Below, piece after piece: positions 20,273 through 29,984 of a stretch of DNA of 64,000 bases. The DNA comes from Aegilops tauschii subsp. strangulata (taxonomy: Eukaryota > Streptophyta > Magnoliopsida > Poales > Poaceae), in assembly GCF_002575655.3 (NCBI RefSeq), contig NC_053040.3, forward strand, positions 354,886,267 through 354,950,266. Reading direction: 5' to 3'. Made by a program: the position numbers and the translations under genes. The notes beneath the pieces were generated by a model. The model saw nothing but the letters and a program-made list of their open reading frames with translations, made no database searches and was not told the origin of the DNA. Position 1 is the first letter of the stretch. Every line of letters starts with the position of its first letter.

Positions 20273-20731
20273 TGGAGCCACGGGGAGCGCCACTGGGACC
20301 GCCAGATGTCCTCTCTGTATGTGTCGTCGTGGGTGTGCTTATTGTGTCATGTGGCGCGAGAGATGAAGGTAAATGGCCGCATGAATAAATGGGGGCCGGG
20401 CGGCCTGGATTCTCGGCGCATCCGCATGGAAGTTTTTGCAGCGGGTAACTGCATCGTGGCGCCACGCCCGGTGCAACCGCATGCATAATGGCAGCACGAA
20501 TGTACGTCATCATTTGTCGGCCGCAAACACTGGTAGCGCGCATGGAGGGAGGAGCGCAGAGTGCCCGGAGGGACGCGAGAGCAGAGCGCGCGCGATGGGA
20601 CGCGAGCAGAGCGCGCCGCGGCCGCCTCAACCGCGAGCAACCACATGCACATGTCAGTTGAAAATGCAGGGAATGATCACCTACAAGCCGGCCGGCTGTT
20701 GCGTCGCTGCGTAGAGAGCGGCCGTGTGCTA

Positions 20732-20935
20732 CTACCTCCATCTTGGTCTATTAGTCCCCTTATATTCTGTGCCATACTTTGACCTTAAATTTAACCAACA
20801 AAATGTTAATGCATGTTATAAAAATTATATAATCGGAAACTATGTTCAAATACGAATCCAACGATATAATCTTTGGCGACATGCATTCATATTTTATCAG
20901 TTAAATCCTACTTATAAACCAGGACGGGGGTATAG
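20732..20935. mobile_element. Stowaway-like MITE (204 bp)
   Basis: The left end reads CTACCTCCATCTTGGTCTAT and the right end ATAAACCAGGACGGGGGTATAG, imperfect inverted repeats close to the Stowaway CTCCCTCCGTCC consensus. TA lies on each side (20730-20731 and 20936-20937). The AT-rich interior has no coding content. It sits between the divergent exonuclease and repeat-rich ORFs. Confidence 0.75.
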
Positions 20936-21161
20936 TAGGTAATGAAATCGCAGACGTCTTTTTTTATTAACCGTATGTGTACGTGTCCTTTCGTCCTACT
21001 CTCGCACGTCTTGTCAACCCGCTGCCGCAGACGGCTTCGAGTGCAAGCTTGAGCAGCGCGCGGGGGCGTTCTTTTGGCCAAACGGTGGTGAGCCCGTTCC
21101 CGCACAAGCTTCCCGACCGACTCGCTGAAATCCCCCAAAATCCCAATGCGTAAAGGCCTGC

Positions 21162-21169
21162 TATATAAA
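21162..21169 (+). promoter_or_regulatory. TATA box before the repeat-rich ORF
   Basis: TATATAAA lies 82 bp before the ATG at 21251, with a CT-rich leader between. This is the normal spacing for a plant core promoter and supports the choice of that start. Confidence 0.6.
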
Positions 21170-21250
21170 CCCTCACGGCCGGCGAGTCCTGCGTGGCATT
21201 TTCCCCTCCCTCTCTGTAGCTTATCTCGTCTGCTTCTCCCACAATCGCCA

Positions 21251-21997
21251 ATGACACCGGTCCGTCGTCGTCGCTCAGCCACTCCGCCGTCATCAGAGGA
21301 CAGCTCCAGCTGGGAGCCTACATCGCGGCGGCGGCGCAGTCCTTGGCGTAGTGTAGTGTGCTTGGCATCCCTGTTGGGTGCGCGTGGAACACCCACCACA
21401 CGCTCTGCCGCCGCTGCCCGTCGACAGCTGTTGCCGGCCGCTGTTGCCGCCACACCACCGTCTGCCGCCGTGGCCGTCACACCACCGTCAAAACCCATGG
21501 CTATCACCCGCTCCGCCGCCACGACCCGAAGGCGGGAGGTGGCCGTCGTGCTCGCCACCCCACTACTGGCCACCGTGGCCATCACCCGCTCCGCCACCGT
21601 GGCGCGAAGGCGGGAGGTGGTGGTCGTGGCCGCCACCCCATCGTCGGCCGCCGTGGCCGCCAGCCCACCGTCGACCGCCAGGGTCATCACCCGCTCCGCC
21701 ACCGCCACTAGAAGCCAGGAGGTAGAGGTGGAGGCCCACACATGCGTCAGCGACCTTGCGGGCTACATCGTGTTCCTGTGGGAGGAGGAGGAGGAGCGCC
21801 TCGTCGAGTACGCAAAGAGCCTTACCGCCGTCGTGGCCAGAGCACAAGCCAACTCAGAGGCGAGGAATCAGGAGATCTAGGATCTGTCCCGCCGCTTCAA
21901 GAGGCGTCGTCTGGAGTGGCAGAGGGCGTTCGAGGTGAGCATCACTGAAGGTGCAGCAGCGGCAGGCACCGTATTGCAGTTGTCCACTCGTCGGTAG
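21251..21997 (+). pseudogene. Unrecognised Ala/Arg-rich ORF inside the CACTA-like element
   Basis: The ATG at 21251 follows a TATA box. The first 209 codons end at TAG (21878-21880), but the same frame continues DLSRRFKRRRLEWQRAF and on to a TAG near 21995, so the first stop may be a nonsense mutation. The protein is low-complexity. It has three copies of an ITRSA(T/A)xxRRREV motif (about residues 79-150) separated by Val/Ala/Pro runs, then a charged helical C-terminal part (EEEEERLVEYAKSLTAVVARAQ). I do not recognise a family. It may be a fast-evolving passenger gene or a GC-rich open frame; the TATA box and continuing frame favour a former gene. Confidence 0.45.
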
Positions 21998-22346
21998 GCT
22001 CCTCCTCCTCTGCCTCTTACTGAGCGCGCTCGGCAGAGGAGAGGCCGCCGGAAGTAGTGCAAAGCCCCTCTGTAGTAGTAGTATTTAGGGGCTATTTTGT
22101 TCAGTTCATCTGACTATAGATGTGGTGGAACTGTAAACGTACTTAAAATTAACTAGTATATATAGTTGAACTAGCTATTCAGTATGTGGTTGGCAACAAT
22201 TGGGGGAAAGTTTGGTCGGTTCAGCTATCGATTTGAACTGTTTGTATAAAGAACGACTGCTGAATCTATGAATGAAATCTATGCTTAATTACTGAATTTT
22301 AGTTGCAAAAATTAGATAGTGCCAGTGATTTTAGCTGCATATTTTG

Positions 22347-22425
22347 ACAAATGGCAGTGTTACAAGGTTGACAAATGGAAATGTTACTAGATCAACAAAT
22401 GTCAATCTTTCTAGTTTAACAAATG
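22347..22425. repeat. Short tandem repeats (~27 bp)
   Basis: Three to four units of ACAAATGGCARTGTTACAAG-like sequence run in a row. They are non-coding and lie inside the right half of the CACTA-like element. Confidence 0.7.
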
Positions 22426-22495
22426 GCAATATACCCAATATGGCAGATGCAAATCTTACCAAATTGCCTGTACGTGGTTGCACACAGGTCATCCG

Positions 22496-22915
22496 AAAAA
22501 ACCGTTTGTGTTGAAGGGAGGTACAAATCCTGCTTGCCAGATTTTCTCTTGGCTTAGCGCCGAAGTCTCGCTTTGCATACCTTATTCAATCTGAACCATT
22601 TGCGTTGAAGAGATGCACAAATCCTGCACGGCGAATTTTCCCTTGGCTTACTGCGGAAGACCACAGATCTCACTTTGCATACATGTGTTCTATCTAAAAT
22701 GTTTGCGATGAATAGCTGCACAAATCCTGCTTGGCACATTTTTCCTTAGCTTACTGGGGAAGCTGTCGATTTACATACGGGTGTTCTATCTAAAACGTTT
22801 GCGATCAAGAGCTGCACAAATCCTGCTCAGCACATTTTCCCTTGGCTTCCTGGGGAAGCTGTTGGTTTGCATACGGGTGTTCTAACTAAAACGTTTGCGA
22901 TGAGTGTTTTATATT
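22496..22915. repeat. Right subterminal tandem repeats (~97 bp, four units)
   Basis: Units begin near 22496, 22596, 22696 and 22793, with a partial fifth at 22889. Each has AAAACGTTTGCGATGAANAG, GCACAAATCCTGCTYGGC, TTCCCTTGGCTTACTGGGGA and a CATACGGGTGTTCTATCT tail. The TTTGCGATG core is shared with the left subterminal repeats. Confidence 0.88.
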
Positions 22916-23396
22916 TAAAAACCGTATTAAATTGTGGCTTGGGCTCCATTAATGGAGAGGATGCGAGCAAGGCGGGCGACCATGGAAGTCAAAGGGCTCG
23001 CTTCCCAGTGAGCCTGCGCGGCATACAGCTCGCACGCTTCCCGGTAGAGCTCGTACACGCCTCTCGTTCAGTCAAGTACCTGTCCGCACGACACCTCCTA
23101 GCCATTAAAAGAGTGAGGCATGGCGTCACGTGAGTGGTTAATAGAACGCACACGGTTTAAATTATACCGAACGTTTGAGATGTTATAGTGGCAACTATTT
23201 GTTTCAAAATGCCTTTGTTGGCTGTTATTCGAGTGCGCCTTCTCTCAAAATGGACACGAAAAATAGCACAACATGTTGGGTGCCATTCCATGATAGCATG
23301 CCAAGTTTCATGATTTCAGACGAGTTTTGGATTTACTAGAATTTAAAAACAAAGTCTCTCAACGTTTTGCTGGCAATCAACACTGCCCTGGTGTTT

Positions 23397-24064
23397 TGTC
23401 GTGGATTTGTCACGGCATATGTCCTAGTGTGAGGACTTGTCGTGAGGCCAATGCAACTAGGTAGTAGCTTGATAGGGGTTGATCGGGACGAGAGATGTGT
23501 GTAGATCGTCGAAGCGCATTAGCACACGAGACAAGAGTTAGACAGCTTTGGGCCCCGGGAAACATTACCCAGTAATAACCCTACATGCTGTTTGTGGCTA
23601 GGTCTTATTCAATATGCTCATGAGGGAGTTGCCGTATAAGCCGGCTCTCCTCTAGTTGTATCTAGCCCTCGAGATTCTCTCCCCCCTTCTTGGGGTGTCC
23701 TGTCCCTCGTTATATTAGTTGGAGGGGCGGGTTACATGTGGAGTCCTAGTAGGATTAGGACTAGTCTATCTTCTATTATAAGCCGGATACTAGTCCGGGT
23801 CTTGCTTCCTTGTAAGGAAAATATTCCTCATGCCTTTCCTCTTAAGCCGGCCCACCGGAACACAAGCCGGCCTTCCCACGAGTCGCCTTCTGGGCCGTTG
23901 GGTCTTGTCGATCGTCTGACCCACCCGCCGGGGCACTAATAGGTCGCTGAGGCTCGGGCGGGTCTCCAGTGAGTCACCAAGTGTCAGCCGGGTCTCTGGT
24001 GAGTCGCCAAGTCTGGCCAGGTCATATTTCCGCCCGGGCCATGCCGGGGGGTATATCCCCGACA
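23397..24064 (-). repeat. Gypsy 3' LTR (668 bp, minus orientation)
   Basis: It starts TGTCGTGG and ends CCCCGACA, giving a 5-bp inverted TGTCG/CGACA end. On the minus strand AACTGGGGGCTAA stands directly before the LTR start and is a convincing polypurine tract, so this is the 3' LTR of a minus-strand element. The internal side lies to the right. Several TAAGCCGG and GAGTCGCC motifs occur inside. Confidence 0.75.
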
Positions 24065-24078
24065 TTAGCCCCCAGTTT
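24065..24078 (-). promoter_or_regulatory. Polypurine tract of the minus-strand gypsy element
   Basis: On the minus strand the sequence reads AAACTGGGGGCTAA directly before TGTCGGGG of the LTR. It sets the element's orientation. Confidence 0.75.
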
Positions 24079-24622
24079 AATTTGGATTTATCCATGTTAA
24101 AATGATCTGCAACATAACCACAAGAACAAATTTGACAGGTTGTGCTCCAGGTTAAATATTCTTGTAAGCCGGCACCTGATCATCCTTAAGTCCTTGTCAT
24201 TTCCTTCTTCTAGAAAATCCAGGTCAATAGGCCAGCTTCATAATCAATTTGCTGACATTGGTTTCTCATAGAAAAATATTGTCAAGAATAATTCATTTGA
24301 TTGAGCTCCCAATGCTTAAAAAATATTGGTCTTGAAATACTCATCTGATTTTCAGCCGGCTTGAAGATGTAGAACTTGTCGGTTTATCATTGCCAAAATA
24401 TCCGTTTTGTAAATATTGATAGCACCGGGTCATAATTGTTGCTAACATCAAGCTTGAAAATGTACCTCCCTTATATGCATATCACTTGTAGCCCCCAAGT
24501 CTTAAGAAGGGAGCGTAGTAACACCTTAAGACTTGCTTCAACATAAATGCTGCAACTTGGAGAAATCCGTGTTGTTCATGTAAGCCGCCAATCATGAACT
24601 GCACATTTTGAACTTCCCATGT

Positions 24623-25114
24623 GTAGCCCCCAAGTGCCGGGTCATTATGTAATAATGAGCAGGGACTTTGTAAATATGAGCATGTAGACTTGAGCAGTGA
24701 CGTGTAGCCCCCAATGGCCGGCTCAGTAAGATAATACTGAGCTGGGACTTTATATATACTTCATTGAAAATAACATCATATGATGTAGCCCCCGCCGTGG
24801 GGCTTGAACCCACGACCATAAGGTTAAGAGCCTTTTACTCTACCAAGTGAGCAGTGGACCCTTCAATATAATGAATTAAGGCCTGTGTACTTTGAATTTT
24901 TTGACAGGAGCAAAATTGGTAGCCCCCAAGGGTCGGCTCATTACGATGTGATGAGTCAGGTCTTCAATAAGGCGAGTAAAAAATGACTTTGCATTAGCCC
25001 CCAAGTGTCATGGTGCATGCTTGCAGCGACATGGGACTTCCATATTTGATATAATCATGATTCGAATAATGTAGCCCCCAAGTGCCGGGTCGTATGCCTG
25101 TAGCGACTCGGGAC
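24623..25114. repeat. GTAGCCCCCAAGTGCCGGGTC stem-loop modules
   Basis: Five modules start near 24623, 24713, 24919, 24995 and 25071. Each has (G)TAGCCCCCAA, a short GGCCGG/GTCGG stretch, an imperfect inverted repeat (for example CATTATGTAATAATG or CTCAGTAAGATAATACTGAG), then GGGACT or a variant. The stems differ in sequence but keep pairing. Confidence 0.75.
24790..24859 (-). tRNA. tRNA-Lys(CTT)-like sequence, probably a pseudogene
   Basis: On the minus strand the order is a D-arm-like GCTCACTTGGTAGAGT (A box), an anticodon loop CTCTTAA with CTT at positions 34-36, and a T-arm GTGGGTTCAAGCCCCAC whose GGTTCAAGCCC fits the B box. The acceptor stem pairs only in part (about five of seven, including wobbles) and the anticodon stem has one mismatch. 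It lies inside the gypsy 3' region, exactly where a TAGCCCCC module would otherwise continue. It is a captured or decayed tRNA rather than a certain functional gene. Confidence 0.65.
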
Positions 25115-25789
25115 TAAATAAAACCATACCCATTTTCCGGATAATGTTGATGAAAGCCTTTGCATATCAATATTGAACCATGCTCTCTGTTGTGAGCTGG
25201 TATTCTTGGATGAAGAAATAATAGTCATTGCTCTGAAATGGCTTTTAAAACCTCAATCATAATACTGGTTATTGATAACCATAATAAAAATCCAGCCATG
25301 TTGGCTATTAAAGGTTTGAATAATATAATCCAGTATGAAAACCTCAATCATTCCGTACCATAATGAAAATCCAGCCCAGTATGGCTATTAAAGATTTGAA
25401 TACCTTATCTGTTGATAAGTAAATCTGGAGTTAAATACTCGGCGGCTCTTGGCCGATGGCGACTTAATGCGCAGTCATTGTAAGCCGGAATTTTTGTAAC
25501 CCGGCGGCTTATAGCCTTTGTAAAAATAAAGAACTGATAACCCCATCCATGGAGGCTCATAGTCATGTCCAGTTTTTGACAGGATCACTTTGGCGGCTCA
25601 TAGCCTCAATAAACTCAATGTTGAACAATATAACCCGGATCTGGATAACCCGGCAATATCTTCAAATGGCCAGACGATGGGTTTAAACTCAATGATTCAT
25701 ATGAGCAATAGCAGTATTCTTACTTATGTGTAAAGCTCTACATGTCCTACACAGTTTAAAGATATGCCTTGCTGACTTAACGTCAAAAG

Positions 25790-26465
25790 CTAGGGCGGAC
25801 AACAACCCAAACATAATATAGTCTTATGTAATTACTGAAAAGACTAAGCAAGGCCATTCAAGCCTAAACATACTGGCGACTTAAAGTTCATAGCCAGGGC
25901 GAGTTATCAAACCTCGCATATTCATATAACCAGGAAAACATACCTGGAGGATTGATTTATACTGCTGGCTTACATTGCCATACCAAATGAGGGTAACAAT
26001 CCAATGATTTATAGGCGCATGATTCTAATGGCGCAATGCAAAATATACTGGCTACTTATCGTCCAAAGCCAGGGCGGTTTACCAAAACCAAAATATTCAT
26101 ACCATTATTGAAAGACATACTTGTAGATTAATACCATGGTGATGCCTTGATAATTATAATCCGGGGCCAGTATCAACCTGGAGTCATGAAATATCCTCAT
26201 TTTGATTGCTCAAGTAAAAATATCCTGGCGACTTAAAGTTTGCTATTAGGGCGGGTTATCAAACCCAAAGATGCTCAATAATGAGTCATATAATCAAGGC
26301 TACATGGCCTGTGAAATCTGTTCATACTGCCGGCTTACAACGCCATATGCAGCAAGGGTAACATCCCAAATACTTAGACTGAACATCTCCAAGCACATAA
26401 TCAAAGCACACTGGCGACTTATCGTCCAAAGCCAGGACGGGTTATGCAAACTCCGGATATACTCA
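25790..26465. repeat. GGCGACTTA / GCCAGGGCGG dispersed tandem units
   Basis: At least five units (near 25795, 25871, 26048, 26222 and 26410) share CTGGCGACTTANNGTYCA, AGCCAGGGCGGGTTATCAAA and a following AT-rich stretch. Spacing is 75-190 bp. No coding content is seen. Confidence 0.7.
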
Positions 26466-27002
26466 AATATGAGTCATGAGGATTAGGGCTACATGGCCTG
26501 AATTAATTTTAAACCACATACAATATGGTACAAAGATATGAACCCAAACAATTTTCAAAACAAATAGCAAATCAGGTAAAAACAAGGCCTTCATAGGCCG
26601 CCAAGCCTTAATATCAAGTGCTGTTCAAGGGCCGCACAACCGCTGAGTTAATCCTTTATTTAAACCTGTAAGCCAGGCCTCACATGACCAATCACCGTTT
26701 TAACTTTGACAAGTTCAGGGTCTTTATAAGATTGACTGTCAAGAGTACGGTGAGTCATTCCAGGATTACCTGGGCGGAGTGGCAGACATACAAAGTCAGG
26801 ATAACCCGGATTTTTGGTGAATACACCTGGCGTCTAAGCCGATCAAAAGGGTGAATCTAGCTATGTTCATTGAATAGGAAGCCCCCAAGTGACCTTTAAC
26901 AAGCCATCAAGGCATGTTACCTATGTTTGAACTGCACATTATAGCAAGTTCTCTTTGGTAACAATTCAACTTGGGCAGAAAACCCCCAAGTTATTGGCAA
27001 TC

Positions 27003-27150
27003 AAGGCGTACAAGCCGGATCAGTAGGGTAGTCATAGCTATGCTCAATGAGCAGGAAGCCCCCATGTAATTTTTAACAAGGCGTGCAAGCCGGATCAAAA
27101 GGGTAGTCATAGCTATGCTCAATGAGCAGGAAGCTCCCAAGTGACCAACA
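27003..27150. repeat. 78-bp direct duplication
   Basis: CAAGGCGTACAAGCCGGATC and GGGTAGTCATAGCTATGCTC recur with 78-bp spacing, nearly identical. It belongs to the modular gypsy 3' region. Confidence 0.85.
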
Positions 27151-28312
27151 ATGTGATAAGCCAATAAGGCAGGATACCCATGTTTGAACCGCGCATCATG
27201 GCAGCAAGTTCTCTTTGGCAACCTTTAATTTTTCCTCGAACTTGCGAGAGATTGATTCTTTTTGAACCGGAATTTTAAACCGGATATTGAGAGCTTCAAA
27301 GCTTTGTGAGAGACAGATTTCCCTTGAGCCGGATTTTAAACCAGAATCCTTCATTTTAAGCCGGAAATTTTCTGACGGCCTTTAAATTTTTCATCAATAT
27401 AACAGTAGCCTCCGGGACCGGGTTATCTTCCCTCCAATGACCCGAAGTTCTTGAATCTGCTTAAACTGGCAACATTTACAGAGCCATGTCCATGTAGCCC
27501 CCGAGTCTTAAGACAACTCGAGGAGTTGGCTTAAGATTCTCCATATTTGACTGTTATATACTCCCGGTATGAGTCATTCAACAACTCAGTGACATAACGG
27601 TCCCTTTTGCAGTAGACAACTTGTCCTGCATTAGAGAACATGCAAGCCAGAGTAATTGCTCTTTTAAAGAAAGCAATATGTAATATAAAAATATACTAGA
27701 TGGATTTCACCTGATATGTTAGGCCAGAAGTTATCCACCGCGGAGTTGATGATCACCACGGTGTGGCTGAAATCAATCACGGCCGAGTGGGCCGCAGGAG
27801 CAGACAGATGAGCCGGCCGCGGTGTGTAAGCCAGCGCGGACAGGCGAGTCAATCGCAGACGCGGTAAGCCGCGCGGACGGGTGATTCAACCACATCATGT
27901 TAATGTAAATCAGGCCGTAGAAGCGGCGGTTTGCACATATATTCGTCGAGCATCACGGCATGGTTAGATGCTAGCACATGATAACGGTTGCGCGACCTAT
28001 ACATCCATGACACGACCATCGCTCTTGAAGTGAACAATTATCCTGCATCAAAAAATATCACAAGCCAGAGTACTTGTTCTTTGACAAAAAACAATATGTG
28101 CTAATAAAATAGACTTAGATGGATATCACCTGGTATTTTTTGTCCGATGACCGTGGATACCGGGGATCAAAAACATATCAAATGTCTGACGTGACCCTAG
28201 CGGGTCACATCCTTGCCAAATCACCATCGCTGGTCGCAGCTTTACCTCGCGGGTCGAAAACATCTCCGTTCACTGTGCCTGTGAATGATTGTTGCTCCAG
28301 TATTAGTCCTTT

Positions 28313-28600
28313 CACTACAAAAAAGACACATCCGTGACATTTTGGCGGAACAAAATGTTTTTTCTGTCATACTTATGACACTTCTATGACGATAATTGTG
28401 ACAAAACCCGGTATCATCATAGATGTGGTGGGCTCCTACTTCTATGACAAAAAATCATGATAGAAAATGGGCTTTTCGTCCTGGGCGGGCCGGAGACGCA
28501 GCTGCATGACATTCTTTGGGCCGTCCATGACGGAAAAAACCGTGGTAGAAGCGAGGGCTAGGAAAATATCGGGGTGTTCCCGGTTACGGTGGGTGGTCGG
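28313..28600 (+). mobile_element. CACTA left terminus and subterminal region
   Basis: CACTACAAAAAAGACACATC opens the element. Repeated TATGACA, CATGACA and ATGACGATAA motifs follow in both directions. The gypsy 3' region stops exactly here; the three bases before it are TTT. The opposite terminus was not found, so the element's extent is unknown. The tandem arrays and the TNP2-type transposase to its right may all be inside it. Confidence 0.7.
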
Positions 28601-28679
28601 GGCCGAGCGATGCATGGAGGTTTGCGCGTTTCTCTCGTACACGCACGTGTGTGGGTGCGAGGCGTTGGGCTCTAACTGA

Positions 28680-29560
28680 ACCCGAGCGAGGCGTTCGCCT
28701 ACTGAACCCGAGCGATTGCACTACAGGCTACGCGTTACTGAACCTGAGCGATCGATCGATGGCTGTTAACTGAACCCGATCGAGGGATTCCTTCGCTAAT
28801 GCTGCTAACTGAAGCCGATCGATGCTGCCTCTGGATGAACAGTGAGCATTGCTGGAGGGGGGGGGTTGGATGAACAGTTCCCGGTGGGGGGTGGATGAAT
28901 AGGACCCCGTGGTGTTGCCTTTGGATGAACATGACCCCGATCGATCGAGCCGGTTGGGTCTGGATGAACAGGACCCCGTGGAGGGCTGGATGAACCGGAC
29001 AGCCCCGTGGAGGGCTGGATGAACAGTAGATGGTGGAGGGCTGGATGAACAGTAGCCCGTGGAGGGGTGGTTGAACAGGAGCCCGTGGAGAGGGCTGGTT
29101 GAACAGTAGCCGGTGGAGTAGCGCGCGGTGGAGGCTGGATGAACAGGAGCCCGTGGATGAACAGTCGCAGGTGGAGGCTGGAGGAGGTCGACGGTGGATG
29201 AACAGTAACCCATGGACGTTGGAGGGGGTCGATGGTGGAGATGAACAGTATCCCGTGGAGTCCCGTTTTGCGGTACGCCACACCCCTCCCGATGAACAGG
29301 ACCCCCGTTTCGACCGTAGCGCTCCAACACAAGTCCGTTTCCTCCGTTTTGCGGTACGCCACACCCCTCCCGATCAACAGGACCCTGTTTCGACCGTAGT
29401 AGGTCCAACACAAGTCCGTTTCCTCTGTTTTGTGGTACGCCAGACCCCTCCTGATGAACAGGATCCCGTTTTGAACGTGGCCGGTCGAACACGAGGCCGT
29501 TTCCTCCGTTCTGCGGTACGCCAGGCCTCGTTTCCATCGGCTGTTCCGTCGAAGCCCTCC
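28680..29560. repeat. GGATGAACAG-type tandem repeat array
   Basis: First come short units with CTGAACCCGAGCGA, then many copies of GGATGAACAGNNNCCCGTGGAGGG at about 25-40-bp spacing, then ~75-110-bp units with TTTTGCGGTACGCCACACCC, GATGAACAGGA and CGACCGTAG. Long open frames on the minus strand here translate the repeat and are not genes. Confidence 0.85.
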
Positions 29561-29984
29561 CGATGAACACGACGACACATTCCGTTCCGACCCAGCCGGT
29601 TGGCTCCCCATGAACACGACGACGACGCTGTTTCTCCGTTCTGACCCGGCCATGTACACGAGCCCTGGTCGTGCGTATGCGTGAGTAGGCGTTCGAGACC
29701 CCGCCCGTATGTACGTACGTGGCCGTATTTGCTTTCTTGCACCCTGGCCGCTGTACGTACGTGTACATGCTACGTGCGCGCCTCTACTACGGCACGTGCG
29801 TGCCTCTACATCGACCAGTATGTACGTACACATTCGCGACCGGAATGACAACGCTACGTACGCTTCGACCAGGTGGGTCCCGACTGTCAGGCACTTCCTT
29901 GCGTGCGAAGATGTAGCTGGTGGGTCCCAGCAGTCAGGGGGGGCGAATATTTTTTTGTCCGGACGCACTTCCTTGCGTGCGAAG

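Larger units (their letters stand above)
18911..23190. mobile_element. CACTA-like transposon carrying passenger ORFs
   Basis: Copia coding sequence ends at about 18910 and CACTAATGCAGG follows; a second CACTATGATCAGAG lies at 18938. At 23190 an opposed end reads CACTATAACATC on the minus strand. Within about 45 bp of the 18938 and 23190 ends both strands show AAACYGTGTGCG. Both flanks carry TTTGCGATG tandem repeats. Inside are an exonuclease pseudogene (minus), a MITE, and a repeat-rich ORF (plus). No transposase was found, so it is probably non-autonomous. A 3-bp target duplication is not evident (CGA versus GCA), so the exact ends are uncertain. Confidence 0.55.
24079..28312 (-). other. Long non-coding 3' region of the gypsy element, built of repeat modules
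   Basis: More than 4 kb between the polypurine tract and the CACTA insertion at 28313 shows no plausible gene on either strand. It is made of recurring modules: TAGCCCCCAAGT plus stem-loops (24623-25114), CTGGCGACTTA/GCCAGGGCGG units (about 25790-26460), a 78-bp direct duplication (27003-27150), paired blocks at about 26846-26990 and 27160-27230, and a ~125-bp block repeated 416 bp apart (about 27600-27725 and 28010-28135). AAGCCGG motifs occur throughout. Long, repeat-forming 3' untranslated regions are known in Tat-lineage gypsy elements; placing this one in Tat is inference. Confidence 0.6.

Noticed and set aside
20347..20741. Extension of the exonuclease frame upstream of 20272 on the minus strand
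   Set aside because: That phase (Arg/Ala/Pro-rich) only joins the exonuclease after the frameshift. The ATG at 20272 in the neighbouring phase gives a more protein-like N-terminus.
23403..24064. LTR start at TGTCACGG (23408)
   Set aside because: Starting at TGTCGTGG (23397) gives inverted TGTCG/CGACA ends, which fits the other end better.
24500..25120. CRISPR-like array (repeated TAGCCCCCAAGT with differing inserts)
   Set aside because: Spacing is irregular, the repeats are degenerate, the inserts are self-paired stems, and the context is a plant retrotransposon.
28728..29968. Open frames of 346 and 387 codons on the minus strand (Ser/Pro/His-rich)
   Set aside because: They translate the GGATGAACAG array and overlap each other in different phases. 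The peptide repeats mirror the DNA repeats and no start context or domain is present.
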